A stretch of 64,000 nt of DNA from Cupriavidus taiwanensis (GTDB taxonomy: Bacteria > Pseudomonadota > Gammaproteobacteria > Burkholderiales > Burkholderiaceae): positions 62,001-126,000 of the forward strand of contig NZ_LT977070.1 in the NCBI RefSeq assembly GCF_900250075.1, read 5' to 3'. Of this stretch, positions 1 to 8,337 are shown one piece after another. The notes under the pieces are model-generated. The model saw nothing but the letters and a program-made list of their open reading frames with translations, was not told where the DNA came from and ran no database searches. Positions within the stretch are counted from its first letter, which is position 1. Every line of letters starts with the position of its first letter. Both the position numbers and the translations under genes were made by a program.

Positions 1-155
1 GCAATCACCGGAAAGCAGCCGGCCAGCTGCGTGGCGCACACCAGCGCGGCCGCGGCCAGGCCGGCGCGGCCCAGGCCGAAACTGGCCAGGGGGCGGAAGG
101 GATGGCGCGCCTGCGCGCCATTCCGGGAAGCTTGCGTAGTGGGCAGATGAGTCAT
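1..155 (-). CDS. N-terminal part of a BON-domain-type lipoprotein (DolP/YraP-like), cut by the window edge
   Basis: Only the first 51 codons lie in the window; the gene runs off the left edge. The start is ATG at 155-153. The peptide has a basic segment, a hydrophobic stretch (about residues 31-46) and a lipobox LAGC ending at Cys47, so it should be exported and lipidated. The BON domains that would prove the family lie outside. The identity is inferred from gene order: in many proteobacteria rsmI, yraN, the SIS protein DiaA/GmhA and the outer-membrane lipoprotein DolP (YraP) are neighbours, and here this gene follows the SIS gene by 53 bases on the same strand. Lipoprotein: confident. DolP: moderate. 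Confidence 0.6.
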   Translation of the reverse strand, partial: MTHLPTTQASRNGAQARHPFRPLASFGLGRAGLAAAALVCATQLAGCFPVI

Positions 156-208
156 GCGGTCCTTGCTCTGGCTGAATGTTGGAAATGAGGGTCGGCGGAG
201 GCCCGGCA

Positions 209-841
<633 letters not shown>

Positions 842-857
842 TCATGTTTGCCGTGCA

Positions 858-1268
858 TTATGACCCAGCCCCGGCGGCATCCAGGTCAAAGGCGTGCTGC
901 AGCCACTCCAGCCGACCGGGTTCCAGCGCCACCACGTCGAAGCGGCACGGCGGCACCCGCGCCAGCGTGGCCAGGTAGTGCCCGGCGGCCAGCAGCACGC
1001 GCCGCTGCTTGGCCGGCGTGACGCTGGCCGCGGCGCCGCCGAAGCCACGCCCGCTGCGCTGGCGCACCTCGACGAACACCAGCGTGCCGTCGGGCGCGCG
1101 CATCACCAGGTCGATCTCGCCGCCTTTGCAGCGATAATTGCGCACCACGGGCTCCAGGCCCTGGCGCCGCAAGTGAGCCAGGGCCCGGTCCTCTGCCTGC
1201 GCCCCGCGCGCCTGCCGGCTGGGCGCCTGCCCGCCCGGCCCCTGCGTGGTGGATTTGAATGATCGCAT
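858..1268 (-). CDS. yraN: YraN family (UPF0102) nuclease-fold protein
   Basis: 136 residues, the usual size for UPF0102. The family has a PD-(D/E)xK restriction-endonuclease-like fold of unsettled function. The motif is visible as GGEIDLVM followed by LVFVEVRQR in the middle of the protein; an N-terminal [13 protein letters not shown] helix carries the usual conserved Glu. I chose the ATG at 1268 over a TTG one codon earlier. The first codon is only 18 bases from the divergent rsmI start, so the promoters of each gene must lie inside the other gene or be shared. First gene of a probable minus-strand operon yraN-gmhA/diaA-dolP. Confidence 0.88.
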   Translation of the reverse strand: MRSFKSTTQGPGGQAPSRQARGAQAEDRALAHLRRQGLEPVVRNYRCKGGEIDLVMRAPDGTLVFVEVRQRSGRGFGGAAASVTPAKQRRVLLAAGHYLATLARVPPCRFDVVALEPGRLEWLQHAFDLDAAGAGS

Positions 1269-1286
1269 CAACGGAAGTTCTCAAGC

Positions 1287-2192
1287 ATGAGTGACTGGAT
1301 CTCCCTGGCGGCAAGCCAGTCGTACCCGGCCGGCACGCTCTATGTCGTGGCCACGCCCATCGGCAATGTCGCCGACCTGTCGCTGCGCGCGCTGCATGTG
1401 CTGGGGCTGGCCGACGCGGTGGCCTGCGAAGACACCCGCAATACCGGCCAGTTGCTGTCGCGCGTCGGCCTGCAGCGGCCGCTGGTGGCGGTGCACGAGC
1501 ACAACGAGCGCGAGGCCGCGGGCCGCATCGCCGAGCGCCTGGCGGCGGGCGAGCGCATCGCCTATGTCTCGGACGCCGGCACGCCGGGCATCTCCGACCC
1601 CGGCGCGCGGCTGGTCGAGGCGGTGCGCGCCGCCGGCCATCCGGTGGTGCCCCTGCCCGGTCCCAGTGCGGCGGTGGCGGCGCTGTCGGTGGCGGGCGAC
1701 CTGCTCGAGGCCGGCGCGGGCCGCTTCACCTTTGCCGGCTTCCTGCCCCCCAAGCCCAAGGCGCGCGCCGAGGCGATCGCCCGGCTGGCGGCACTGGACC
1801 ACGCCTGGGTCTGCTACGAGGCGCCGCACCGCATCGCCGACACGCTTGCGGCGCTTGCCGCGGGCCTGCCGGGCGAGCGCCGGCTGCTGGTCGGACGCGA
1901 ACTGACCAAGCTGTTCGAGGACATCGCCGTGATGCCGGTAGCGCAGGCGCCGGCCTGGCTGGCGGCCGACCCGAACCGGGCCAAGGGGGAATTCGTGCTG
2001 GTGGTGGAAGGTGCCGGCAGCGCCGCAAGCGATGCCCTGCCGGATGCCGAAGCGCAGCGCGTGCTGGCCCTGCTGCTGGCGGAGTTGCCAGCCAAGCGCG
2101 CCGCCAAGCTGGCGGCCGCGATCACCGGCGCGGACACCGGCGCGCTGTATCAGCTGGCGCTGGCACAGCGTGCCGGCGACGCCGACGATTGA
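1287..2192 (+). CDS. rsmI: 16S rRNA (cytidine1402-2'-O)-methyltransferase RsmI
   Basis: 301 residues. A SAM-dependent tetrapyrrole-methylase-fold enzyme that 2'-O-methylates C1402 in the ribosomal P site together with RsmH. Visible motifs: ATPIGNVADLSLRA near residue 22, CEDTRNTG near 47, SDAGTPGISDPG near 93 and PLPGPSAAVAAL near 120, all typical of the family in the right order. The length matches bacterial RsmI with its C-terminal extension. It starts 18 bases from the divergent yraN start. No strong Shine-Dalgarno is visible before the ATG, so initiation may be weak. Confidence 0.96.
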   Translation: MSDWISLAASQSYPAGTLYVVATPIGNVADLSLRALHVLGLADAVACEDTRNTGQLLSRVGLQRPLVAVHEHNEREAAGRIAERLAAGERIAYVSDAGTPGISDPGARLVEAVRAAGHPVVPLPGPSAAVAALSVAGDLLEAGAGRFTFAGFLPPKPKARAEAIARLAALDHAWVCYEAPHRIADTLAALAAGLPGERRLLVGRELTKLFEDIAVMPVAQAPAWLAADPNRAKGEFVLVVEGAGSAASDALPDAEAQRVLALLLAELPAKRAAKLAAAITGADTGALYQLALAQRAGDADD

Positions 2193-2294
2193 GGGCGCGG
2201 CCCGCGCGCGGGCGTAGGCACAAGCGCGAGCCTGCAAGTCAGAATGTAAGGAGGAAGTGTCAGCGCGCGGCGGCATGCGACGGCGCTGGCGCGC

Positions 2295-3062
2295 TCAGTG
2301 GCGCTTGCGCTTGACGGTCTTGCCGCTGGCCTTGGCCGCCTTGCGCGCCTTGGCGGGCGCCAGCGAATTGGCCAGTTCCGGCACGGATACGTCGTCATCG
2401 CCGCTGCCGTCGCCGGCCTCGGTGCCGCCGGCATCGACCTGCGGGCCCAGCGCGGCGACCTCGGTGCGGGTCAGGCGACGGATCTCGACATTGGTGGCGC
2501 CGCGCTCGACGAAGCCCAGGCGGCGCGCCGCGCCGTAGGACACATCCAGCACGCGGTTGCCGTGGTACGGGCCGCGGTCATTGATGCGCAGCACCGCGAC
2601 CTTGTTGTTGCGCAGGTTGCGCACCAGCACCCAGGTGTCCAGCGGCAGCGACGGATGCGCCGCGGTCATGGCGCGCATGTCGAAGCGTTCGCCGTTGGCG
2701 GTCTTGCGGCCATGGAAGCCCTTGCCGTACCACGAGGCCACGCCGCGCTGCTCGAACGTGCCGATGTCGGCGCGCAGGCCTTCGAGCGAGTTGCCGCTGC
2801 GGCCTTCGTCGGGGTCATAGCCGAACAGGTTCCAGCTGCCGGTGTCGGGCGTGCGCGTGGCGGGCCTGGCGTCGGCGCGTTCGGTCCGGGCGGGCTTGCC
2901 GTTTTTTGCCGCGCGCGTGGGCACGGCATCGCCTGCGTCGGTGCCCGCGGTATCGCTTTCGGGCGGCGTGGCACAAGCGGCCAGCACCACGGCGCATGCG
3001 GTGCATGCGCCGAGCTTGGCCAGCCGTTGCCAGCGCTTGGTGAGAGCGGAGATCCGTAACAT
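2295..3062 (-). CDS. rlpA: RlpA-like septal ring lytic transglycosylase lipoprotein
   Basis: 255 residues. RlpA cleaves denuded (stem-peptide-free) glycan strands of peptidoglycan during septation. The N-terminus has a basic region, a hydrophobic core and a lipobox LAAC ending at Cys30. A Pro/Thr/Arg-rich linker follows, then a double-psi beta-barrel domain (about 107-195) containing GVASWYGKGFHGRKTANGE, TWVLVRNLRN and RINDRGPYHGNR with the catalytic-region Asp. E. coli RlpA carries a C-terminal SPOR domain; none is visible here, and the protein ends in a basic Lys/Arg-rich tail (KTVKRKRH). Septal targeting may therefore differ. Monocistronic by layout. Confidence 0.9.
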   Translation of the reverse strand: MLRISALTKRWQRLAKLGACTACAVVLAACATPPESDTAGTDAGDAVPTRAAKNGKPARTERADARPATRTPDTGSWNLFGYDPDEGRSGNSLEGLRADIGTFEQRGVASWYGKGFHGRKTANGERFDMRAMTAAHPSLPLDTWVLVRNLRNNKVAVLRINDRGPYHGNRVLDVSYGAARRLGFVERGATNVEIRRLTRTEVAALGPQVDAGGTEAGDGSGDDDVSVPELANSLAPAKARKAAKASGKTVKRKRH

Positions 3063-3112
3063 GGGCGGCAGTCTAACATTGACTGTTTGGGACTATCTCT
3101 TTCAATTTGTTA

Positions 3113-3131
3113 CGAAATCTGTGCGATTTCG
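3113..3131. repeat. Inverted repeat CGAAATC-N5-GATTTCG between rlpA and the MBL gene
   Basis: Perfect 7-bp arms at 3113-3119 and 3125-3131 separated by TGTGC. It sits about 50 bases upstream of the rlpA start and 190 upstream of the metallo-hydrolase, in otherwise AT-richer intergenic DNA, so it may be an operator for either gene. No regulator is identified. Confidence 0.4.
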
Positions 3132-3322
3132 CACGATCGGGGCCTAATTGGCCGGAATCCCGCTTGTGGCAAGGGATTCGGGCCGAAGCGGCGCGGCTCG
3201 CAGCGGGTACCGGATTGATCACATCGAAGCCGCCCGGCGTGCTCAACCTTCCCGGCGCTACAATGCTGGGCACTGCCGCGATCGCGCCGCCAGAAGGCCC
3301 GGGCCGGCCACATAAGACCTCC

Positions 3323-3973
3323 ATGAAAGCCCTGCTCATTCCCGTCACGCCCTTCCAGCAGAACTGTTCCCTGCTGATCGATGAAAGCACCGGCGCCGCC
3401 GCGGTGTGCGATCCCGGCGGCGACCTCGACCACATCCGCGCCGCAGTGAAAGAGCAAGGCGTCACGCTGGAAAAGATCTTCCTGACGCACGGCCACGTCG
3501 ACCATTGCGCCGGCGCCGCGGCGCTGTCGCGCGAACTCGGCATCCCGATCGAAGGCCCGCAGCAGGACGAGCGCTTCTGGATCGAGCAGCTGCCCGAGCA
3601 GACGCGCCGCTTCGGCTTCGGCCACGCCGAGAGCTTCGAGCCCGACCGCTGGCTCGAGAATGGCGACACCGTGCAGTTCGGCAACGAAACCCTGGAGGTC
3701 TATCACTGCCCCGGCCATACCCCGGGCCATGTGGTGTTCTTCTCGCGTCCCAACCGGCTGGCCGTGGTCGGCGACGTGCTGTTCGCCGGTTCGATCGGCC
3801 GCACCGATTTCCCGCGCGGCAACCACGCCGATCTGATCCGCTCGATCCGCACGCGGCTGTGGCCGCTGGGCGAGGACGTGACCTTTATCCCCGGACACGG
3901 CCCGGTCTCGACCTTCGGCGAAGAGCGCCGCAACAACCCCTTCGTCGCCGATCACCTGGTCGACGCGGGCTGA
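3323..3973 (+). CDS. MBL-fold (glyoxalase II-like) metallo-hydrolase
   Basis: 216 residues when started at the ATG at 3323, where [15 protein letters not shown] gives the canonical N-terminus; the frame stays open upstream but without family-like sequence. Metal ligands are visible: THGHVDHC (about 58-65), [23 protein letters not shown] and a final PGHGP. This is the short glyoxalase II-like branch, which hydrolyses thioesters such as S-lactoylglutathione, but the substrate cannot be told from sequence alone. It is followed after 4 bases by the exonuclease-like gene, so the two are probably co-transcribed. Confidence 0.88.
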   Translation: MKALLIPVTPFQQNCSLLIDESTGAAAVCDPGGDLDHIRAAVKEQGVTLEKIFLTHGHVDHCAGAAALSRELGIPIEGPQQDERFWIEQLPEQTRRFGFGHAESFEPDRWLENGDTVQFGNETLEVYHCPGHTPGHVVFFSRPNRLAVVGDVLFAGSIGRTDFPRGNHADLIRSIRTRLWPLGEDVTFIPGHGPVSTFGEERRNNPFVADHLVDAG

Positions 3974-3977
3974 GGCC

Positions 3978-4625
3978 ATGGTCAAGCGACAGGCGCCCGA
4001 CACCCGTCCCGAGATCTACGTCAGCACCGACGTCGAGGCCGACGGCCCGATCCCGGGCCCGCACTCGATGCTGTCGTTCGCCTCGGTGGCGATGCTGGCG
4101 GACAAGACCGTGCTCGGCACCTTCTCGGCCAACCTCGAAACCCTGCCCGGCGCCGCCGGCCACCCGGTGCAGATGCAGTGGTGGCAAACCCAGCCCGAAG
4201 CCTGGAGCGCCTGCCGGCGCGACCTGCAGCGCCCCGAGGACGCCATGGTGCGCTATGTCGAATGGGTCGAGGCGTTGCCCGGCAAGCCGGTCTTCGTCGC
4301 CTTTCCGGCGGGCTTCGATTTCACCTGGATGTTCTGGTACATGATGCGCTTCGCCGGGCGCTCGCCGTTCGGCTGGGCCGCGCTCGACGTCAAGACGCTG
4401 GGCTTCGCGCTGACCGGGCGTCCCTATCGCAAGACGGTCAAGGCGGCTTTCCCGGCGGCGTGGATGGATCCGCTGCCGCACACCCACGTAGCGCTCGACG
4501 ATGCGATGGAGCAAGGCGCGCTGTTCTGCAACATGCTGGCCACGCTGCGCGATCGCGAGACTGCGCTGGCGACGCTTACGACAACTGACGCAAGCGAGCC
4601 CTCACCTCGGCCGACACAGGCCTGA
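3978..4625 (+). CDS. DEDDh-type 3'-5' exonuclease-like protein
   Basis: 215 residues, starting 4 bases after the preceding stop. The N-terminus carries [14 protein letters not shown], an exonuclease ExoI motif (Asp and Glu), the middle has [13 protein letters not shown] (ExoII-like Asp), and [13 protein letters not shown] near residue 175 provides the His and Asp of ExoIII. Together these fit the DnaQ/RNase T fold with the DEDDh arrangement. Substrate (RNA or DNA) is not evident. The C-terminal 25 residues are low-complexity Thr/Ser/Pro. Probable operon with the metallo-hydrolase. Confidence 0.75.
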   Translation: MVKRQAPDTRPEIYVSTDVEADGPIPGPHSMLSFASVAMLADKTVLGTFSANLETLPGAAGHPVQMQWWQTQPEAWSACRRDLQRPEDAMVRYVEWVEALPGKPVFVAFPAGFDFTWMFWYMMRFAGRSPFGWAALDVKTLGFALTGRPYRKTVKAAFPAAWMDPLPHTHVALDDAMEQGALFCNMLATLRDRETALATLTTTDASEPSPRPTQA

Positions 4626-4831
4626 TTGTCTGTTGCGCCGCGTCAGGCGCGGCGGCATGCCCTTTGCAGGCCGCGGCTCGCATCCGGCGCCAGCCCGCCT
4701 ATAGTAGAAGCGGATATGGCGTTACCGGGCGAAACGAGCCATGACTAACCGGCGCACTTGCGCAGCCACGCCATATGACGTTTGAGCCATCCTGCCCGGA
4801 CCGCGCGGCGCCTGCCGAGGAGGTGTCGATC

Positions 4832-5059
4832 ATGCGTTTCCCTACCGACCTGCACTTGAGAGACTTGGCCGGCCGGATCCATTGGCCGCATGCCACGCGA
4901 GACGCCACGCCCATTACCCATCGCCATTCCTCGGACGAGGACGCCGAAGTCGCCAAGGCCACGCTGTACGTCAGCACCGTGACGCTGGTGGTGCTGCTGG
5001 TGGTGCTGGCGGCCATCGCTTTCGGTCAGGAGGCCATGCACTGGCTGGGTGTTCATTAG
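4832..5059 (+). CDS. Small single-pass membrane protein, unknown function
   Basis: 75 residues from the ATG at 4832, which is preceded at good spacing by a strong Shine-Dalgarno GAGGAGG (4817-4823). An in-frame earlier start at 4775 exists but lacks such a site. Residues 1-40 are hydrophilic with many His/Asp. Residues 43-66 form one transmembrane helix (TLYVSTVTLVVLLVVLAAIAF). I do not recognise the family. It stands alone and is followed by a strong terminator hairpin. Confidence 0.7.
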   Translation: MRFPTDLHLRDLAGRIHWPHATRDATPITHRHSSDEDAEVAKATLYVSTVTLVVLLVVLAAIAFGQEAMHWLGVH

Positions 5060-5095
5060 ACGACCCCGCCTGAAGCAGACTGCCTCGCAGACCGG

Positions 5096-5130
5096 CCGGC
5101 CCCCACACACCGTGGGGGCCGGTTCTATTT
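5096..5130. terminator. Intrinsic terminator, 11-bp GC stem
   Basis: Perfect stem CCGGCCCCCAC (5096-5106) with GTGGGGGCCGG (5112-5122) and a 5-base loop, followed on the plus strand by TTCTATTT. It ends the small membrane-protein transcript and lies between convergent genes; on the minus strand the U-tract is absent. Confidence 0.75.
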
Positions 5131-5489
5131 CAGGCCAGCAGCGGCGCCACGTTCTCGGGCGGGCGGCCGATCGCGGCGCGGCGGTTGCGCACCACCACCG
5201 GACGCTGCAGCAGGATAGGGTTGTCGGCCACCGCCGCCAGCAGCTCGGCATCGGTCAGGCCGGGATCGGCCAGGCCCAGTTCGGCATAGGGGGCTTCGTT
5301 GTCGCGCAGCATCTCGCGTACCGGCACGCCCAGCAGGGTGTGCAACTGGCGCAGCGTCGACAGCGACGGCGGGTCCTTCAGGTATTCCACGATCTCCACC
5401 GGCTCGCCCAGCCGCTCGGCGGCTGCCTGGACCAGGGCGAGGGTCTCGCGCGACTTGGAGCAACGGGGGTTGTGGTAGATGGTGATCAT
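5130..5489 (-). CDS. arsC: ArsC/Spx-family reductase (glutaredoxin-type arsenate reductase-like)
   Basis: 119 residues. Begins MITIYHNPRCSKSRETL, the ArsC thioredoxin-fold signature with the nucleophilic Cys10. The ArsC-family helix VEIVEYLKDPPSL and the C-terminal ILLQRPVVVRNRRAAIGRPPE (Arg residues that bind the oxyanion) are present, as in glutaredoxin-linked arsenate reductases. There is no arsR, arsB or acr3 nearby, so it is probably the widespread housekeeping YfgD/ArsC-like version rather than part of an arsenic island. AAGGA precedes the ATG at 5489. Confidence 0.88.
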   Translation of the reverse strand: MITIYHNPRCSKSRETLALVQAAAERLGEPVEIVEYLKDPPSLSTLRQLHTLLGVPVREMLRDNEAPYAELGLADPGLTDAELLAAVADNPILLQRPVVVRNRRAAIGRPPENVAPLLA

Positions 5490-5661
5490 GGCAGGTCCTT
5501 TCTTGTCATGGCCGCGCCCCGCGGCGGGGCGGCGGCACTAATGCGGTGCAAATCCACCCGCACTATATACAAGACCGCGATCGCCGCGCAGCATGATGTG
5601 GTGCATTGCCACCGGCACGCATCGTGCGTTGCACCGGCTCTTGCCCCAGGCACCATTTCCG

Positions 5662-6246
5662 ATGACCTCCATTCCTGTCTCCACCACCGGGCCGCGCGGC
5701 GATGGCATGCGCCAGCCCTTTACGCTGCGTGACGCCACCCGCGCCGACATTGCCGCCATCCACGCCATCTACGCCCACCACGTGCAGCACGGCCGCGCCT
5801 CGTTCGAGGAAGTGCCGCCGAGCGTCGACGAGATGCAGCTGCGCCTGGCCGAAGTGCACCGCAAGGGCCTGCCCTGCCTGGTCGCAGAGCGCGACGGCGA
5901 GGTACTGGGCTACGCCTATGCCTCGGCCTACCGCGCGCGCAGCGCCTACCGCTTCGCCATCGAGGACTCGATCTACATCGACCACCGCCGCGTCGGCGAA
6001 GGCCTGGGCCAGGCGCTGCTGGCCGCGCTGATCGCTCGCTGCGAAACCGGCCCGTGGCGCCAGATGGTCGCCGTGATCGCGTGCACCGCCGCGGGCGAAG
6101 GCGCGGGCTCGCTGGCTGTGCACGAACGGCTGGGCTTCCGCACCGTCGGCCGCCTGGAGGCGGTGGGGTTCAAGCACGGGCAGTGGATCGATACGGTGCT
6201 GATGCAGCGGGCGCTGGGTATGGGCGCGACGACGCTGCCGGGGTAG
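5662..6246 (+). CDS. GNAT N-acetyltransferase, phosphinothricin-acetyltransferase-like
   Basis: 194 residues from the ATG at 5662; the frame is open upstream but non-conserved. The GNAT fold is shown by FTLRDATRADIAAIHAIYAHHV, the central beta-strand IEDSIYIDHRRVGEGLGQALL (acetyl-CoA loop R-x-x-G-x-G/A) and a C-terminal GFRTVGRLEAVGFKHGQWIDTVLMQR, a close match to Pat/Bar-type acetyltransferases (MddA/YncA group), which acetylate phosphinothricin or methionine sulfoximine/sulfone. The precise substrate is inferred only. Monocistronic. Confidence 0.85.
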   Translation: MTSIPVSTTGPRGDGMRQPFTLRDATRADIAAIHAIYAHHVQHGRASFEEVPPSVDEMQLRLAEVHRKGLPCLVAERDGEVLGYAYASAYRARSAYRFAIEDSIYIDHRRVGEGLGQALLAALIARCETGPWRQMVAVIACTAAGEGAGSLAVHERLGFRTVGRLEAVGFKHGQWIDTVLMQRALGMGATTLPG

Positions 6247-6291
6247 GCGGAATCGGCTGCGGCAAGTTCAGACGGGTCTTATCGCCGTGCA

Positions 6292-6339
6292 GGTGTCCTG
6301 ATGTCGACAATGCCTATACTTTGTCATCACAAGGACACC
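6292..6339 (+). promoter_or_regulatory. Promoter and nested inverted-repeat operator of the toxin-antitoxin pair
   Basis: Outer arms GGTGTCCT (6292-6299) and AGGACACC (6332-6339) and inner arms GACAA (6306-6310) and TTGTC (6321-6325) flank a -10-like TATACT (6315-6320), ending 4 bases before the antitoxin ATG. This is the layout expected for autorepression by an antitoxin or antitoxin-toxin complex. Confidence 0.65.
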
Positions 6340-6343
6340 GGAC

Positions 6344-6628
6344 ATGCTTGTGTCGGAAGAAATCCAACTCACATTCACGCTTGACGCCCGGCTGCGTGAC
6401 GCGTTCATTGCCGAAGCCACGGCACGGGGACTCACGCCGTCGCAAGCGCTTCAGGGCCTGGTGCGCGAGTTCCTCGACCACAGCGCCCGAAAGCGCGACT
6501 ACGAGATTTTCCTGCGCAACAAGGTGGAAGCTTCCCGCGCCTCGCTGCGCGACGCGGGCGGCATCCCCGCGGAACAGATCGAAGCGGAGTTTGCAGCCTG
6601 GCGCGCTGCGGCCCGGCGGCGGGCTTGA
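6344..6628 (+). CDS. Antitoxin, RelB/DinJ-like ribbon-helix-helix type
   Basis: 94 residues. The N-terminal strand QLTFTLDARLRDAF and the helix-turn-helix segment LTPSQALQGLVREFL resemble the RHH DNA-binding half of RelB/DinJ antitoxins, where the TPS(E/Q)AL motif is typical. The C-terminal half is long, charged and Ala-rich, as expected for the disordered toxin-neutralising arm. The stop overlaps the toxin start (TTGA), so the genes are translationally coupled. A nested palindromic operator immediately precedes it. Function inferred from neighbour and fold. Confidence 0.78.
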   Translation: MLVSEEIQLTFTLDARLRDAFIAEATARGLTPSQALQGLVREFLDHSARKRDYEIFLRNKVEASRASLRDAGGIPAEQIEAEFAAWRAAARRRA

Positions 6629-6915
6629 GGGCGGTCTGGACTGCACTGGCCCGGCGCGATCGCACACTGATCTTCGAGTTCATCGCCCAGGATGACGTCG
6701 AAGCCGCTGCCCGCCTCGATGAGCGGTTTTTCCAGGCAGCGGAGCGTTTGTGCGCGTTCCCCGTGCTGGCGCCGGCCGGCAGCGTGCAAGGCACGCGCGA
6801 ACTTGTGGTTCACGAACACTATCGCCTGATTTACGAGATTGAAGGCGATACGGTACTGGTGCTGGCATTGGTGCACACGTCGCGATGTTGGCCACCCGTG
6901 GAAGATCAGACCTGA
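6625..6915 (+). CDS. ParE/RelE-superfamily toxin
   Basis: 96 residues. The only start that fits is TTG at 6625, overlapping the antitoxin stop by four bases; a rare start codon would keep toxin synthesis low and tied to antitoxin translation. The RelE/ParE fold is visible: RRDRTLIFEFIAQDD, a central LDERFFQAAERLCAFPVLAPAG (P-x-x-G), then VHEHYRLIYEIEGDTVLVLALVHTSR, the conserved Tyr-Arg-Leu-Ile-Tyr core and C-terminal His-Thr-Ser-Arg. ParE members poison DNA gyrase while RelE members cleave mRNA; the sequence favours ParE but does not settle it. Followed by a strong terminator. Confidence 0.8.
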   Translation: MRAVWTALARRDRTLIFEFIAQDDVEAAARLDERFFQAAERLCAFPVLAPAGSVQGTRELVVHEHYRLIYEIEGDTVLVLALVHTSRCWPPVEDQT

Positions 6916-6929
6916 CCAGATCGCCGCCT

Positions 6930-6960
6930 AAAAAAAAACGCCACGGATACCTCCGTGGCG
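6930..6960. terminator. Terminator between the toxin and M20 genes
   Basis: Perfect 9-bp stem CGCCACGGA (6939-6947) / TCCGTGGCG (6952-6960), loop TACC. A run of nine A (6930-6938) gives a perfect U-tract on the minus strand, so its main job is to end the convergent M20 operon; on the plus strand only TCTTT follows. Confidence 0.88.
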
Positions 6961-7003
6961 TCTTTCCATCAAAGCTCGGCGCCTGCGGCGCGTCGTCTTC
7001 GTC

Positions 7004-8281
7004 TTACTTCATCAGATCCGACAGCGCCAGTGCCACCACCTTGGTGGCACGGTTCAGGTCGTTCAGGCGCAGGTTCTCGTCCGAGTTGTGGCCGCGCGCT
7101 TCCATCAGCGTGCGCGGGCCGGCGCCGTACAGCACGGTCGGGATGCCGCGCTTGGTGTAGTGGCGGGCGTCGGTGTACAGCGGCACGCCCTGCACCGGGA
7201 TCTCGACGCCGAACACGGACTCGGCACGGCTCTTCAGCGCGCCGATCAGCTTTTCCACGCCCGGCAGTTCAGACAGCGGCTCGGCCAGGATGATGCGCTC
7301 GACCTTCACTTCGATGCCCGGGCGGTCCTTGGCAGCCTTCTCGACCACGGCGCGGATCTCGCCCTCGGCGTCGAAGCCGATTTCCTCGGGGATCATGCGG
7401 CGGTCGACGCGGAAGGTCACCAGGTCCGGCACCACGTTGGTGTTGATGCCGCCCTTGATCAGGCCGACGTTCAGCGTGGCGGTGTCGATGCCCGGCACCT
7501 TCGACTTGCGCGTGGCCAGTTCCGCGCGCAGGCCGTAGATGGCCTGCAGGATGTGGGTGGCGGCCTCGATCGCGTCGACGCCGGTGTGCGGCATGGCGGC
7601 GTGGCCCTGCTTGCCCTTGACCGTCACCTCGACGTGCAGGCAGCCGTTGTGCGACGAGGTGATACCGTAAGAGAAGCCGGCCGAGATCGCGTAGTCAGCC
7701 TTGCTGAGGTTGTTGTCCAGCAGGAACTTCGGGCCGATGTCGCCGCCGGTTTCCTCGTCATAGGTGAACTGCAGCTCGACCGCGCCGTTGATCTTCGCGC
7801 CCTGCTTCTCGGCTTCCATCAGCGCCAGCACCGCATAGGTGTAGGTGGCGAAGTCCGACTTGGACACCGCCACGCCGCGGCCGTACATGACCGGGCCATG
7901 CTCGCTGTCGGCGCTATCGACAATCTCACCGCCGTACGGGTCCTTGGTCCAGCCCAGGCCGGGAGGCACCACGTCGCCGTGGGCGTTCATGGCGATGACC
8001 GGGCCGCCCGTGCCGAACTGCTTGCGCACGATCAGGTTGGTGGCGCTGATCATGCCGGCGGCCTTGACCTGCTCGTCGGGCACCTTGTGGGCCTCCACCG
8101 TGAAGCCCAGGCCCTCCAGCAGTTCCTTGGCGCGCTTGCCGTGCGCGTCGCAATCGCCGGCCGGGTTGTCCGACGGCACCTTGACCAGTTCGGCCAGAAA
8201 GGCTTCCTGCTGCGGACGGTGCTGGTCGATGAACTGCGTCAGCGTGGTTTCGATGGGGTTCATATTGTCTCGTGCGGTCAT
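7004..8281 (-). CDS. M20-family (ArgE/DapE-like) metallohydrolase with an altered metal site
   Basis: 425 residues from ATG 8281 (MTARDNMNPIET); the open frame extends about 100 non-homologous codons upstream. Family features: VPSDNPAGDC near the N-terminus, the metal-binding His in MNAHGDVVPP, the Glu pair in YDEETGGDIG, the dimerisation-domain GKQGHAAMPHTGVDA and a C-terminal ARGHNSDENL with the last metal His. However, the motif that is normally GRGxxDxK reads GRGVAVSK here, so the Asp that bridges the two metals is Val. The substrate is unknown. It lies 56 bases downstream of the carbamoylase-like gene on the same strand and is probably co-transcribed. Confidence 0.85.
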   Translation of the reverse strand: MTARDNMNPIETTLTQFIDQHRPQQEAFLAELVKVPSDNPAGDCDAHGKRAKELLEGLGFTVEAHKVPDEQVKAAGMISATNLIVRKQFGTGGPVIAMNAHGDVVPPGLGWTKDPYGGEIVDSADSEHGPVMYGRGVAVSKSDFATYTYAVLALMEAEKQGAKINGAVELQFTYDEETGGDIGPKFLLDNNLSKADYAISAGFSYGITSSHNGCLHVEVTVKGKQGHAAMPHTGVDAIEAATHILQAIYGLRAELATRKSKVPGIDTATLNVGLIKGGINTNVVPDLVTFRVDRRMIPEEIGFDAEGEIRAVVEKAAKDRPGIEVKVERIILAEPLSELPGVEKLIGALKSRAESVFGVEIPVQGVPLYTDARHYTKRGIPTVLYGAGPRTLMEARGHNSDENLRLNDLNRATKVVALALSDLMK

Positions 8282-8337
8282 GACTTGTTCTCGTAACAAC
8301 TGAAGGAGGTTCGGGTGGGGCTTCCGGGCGCGCTGGC

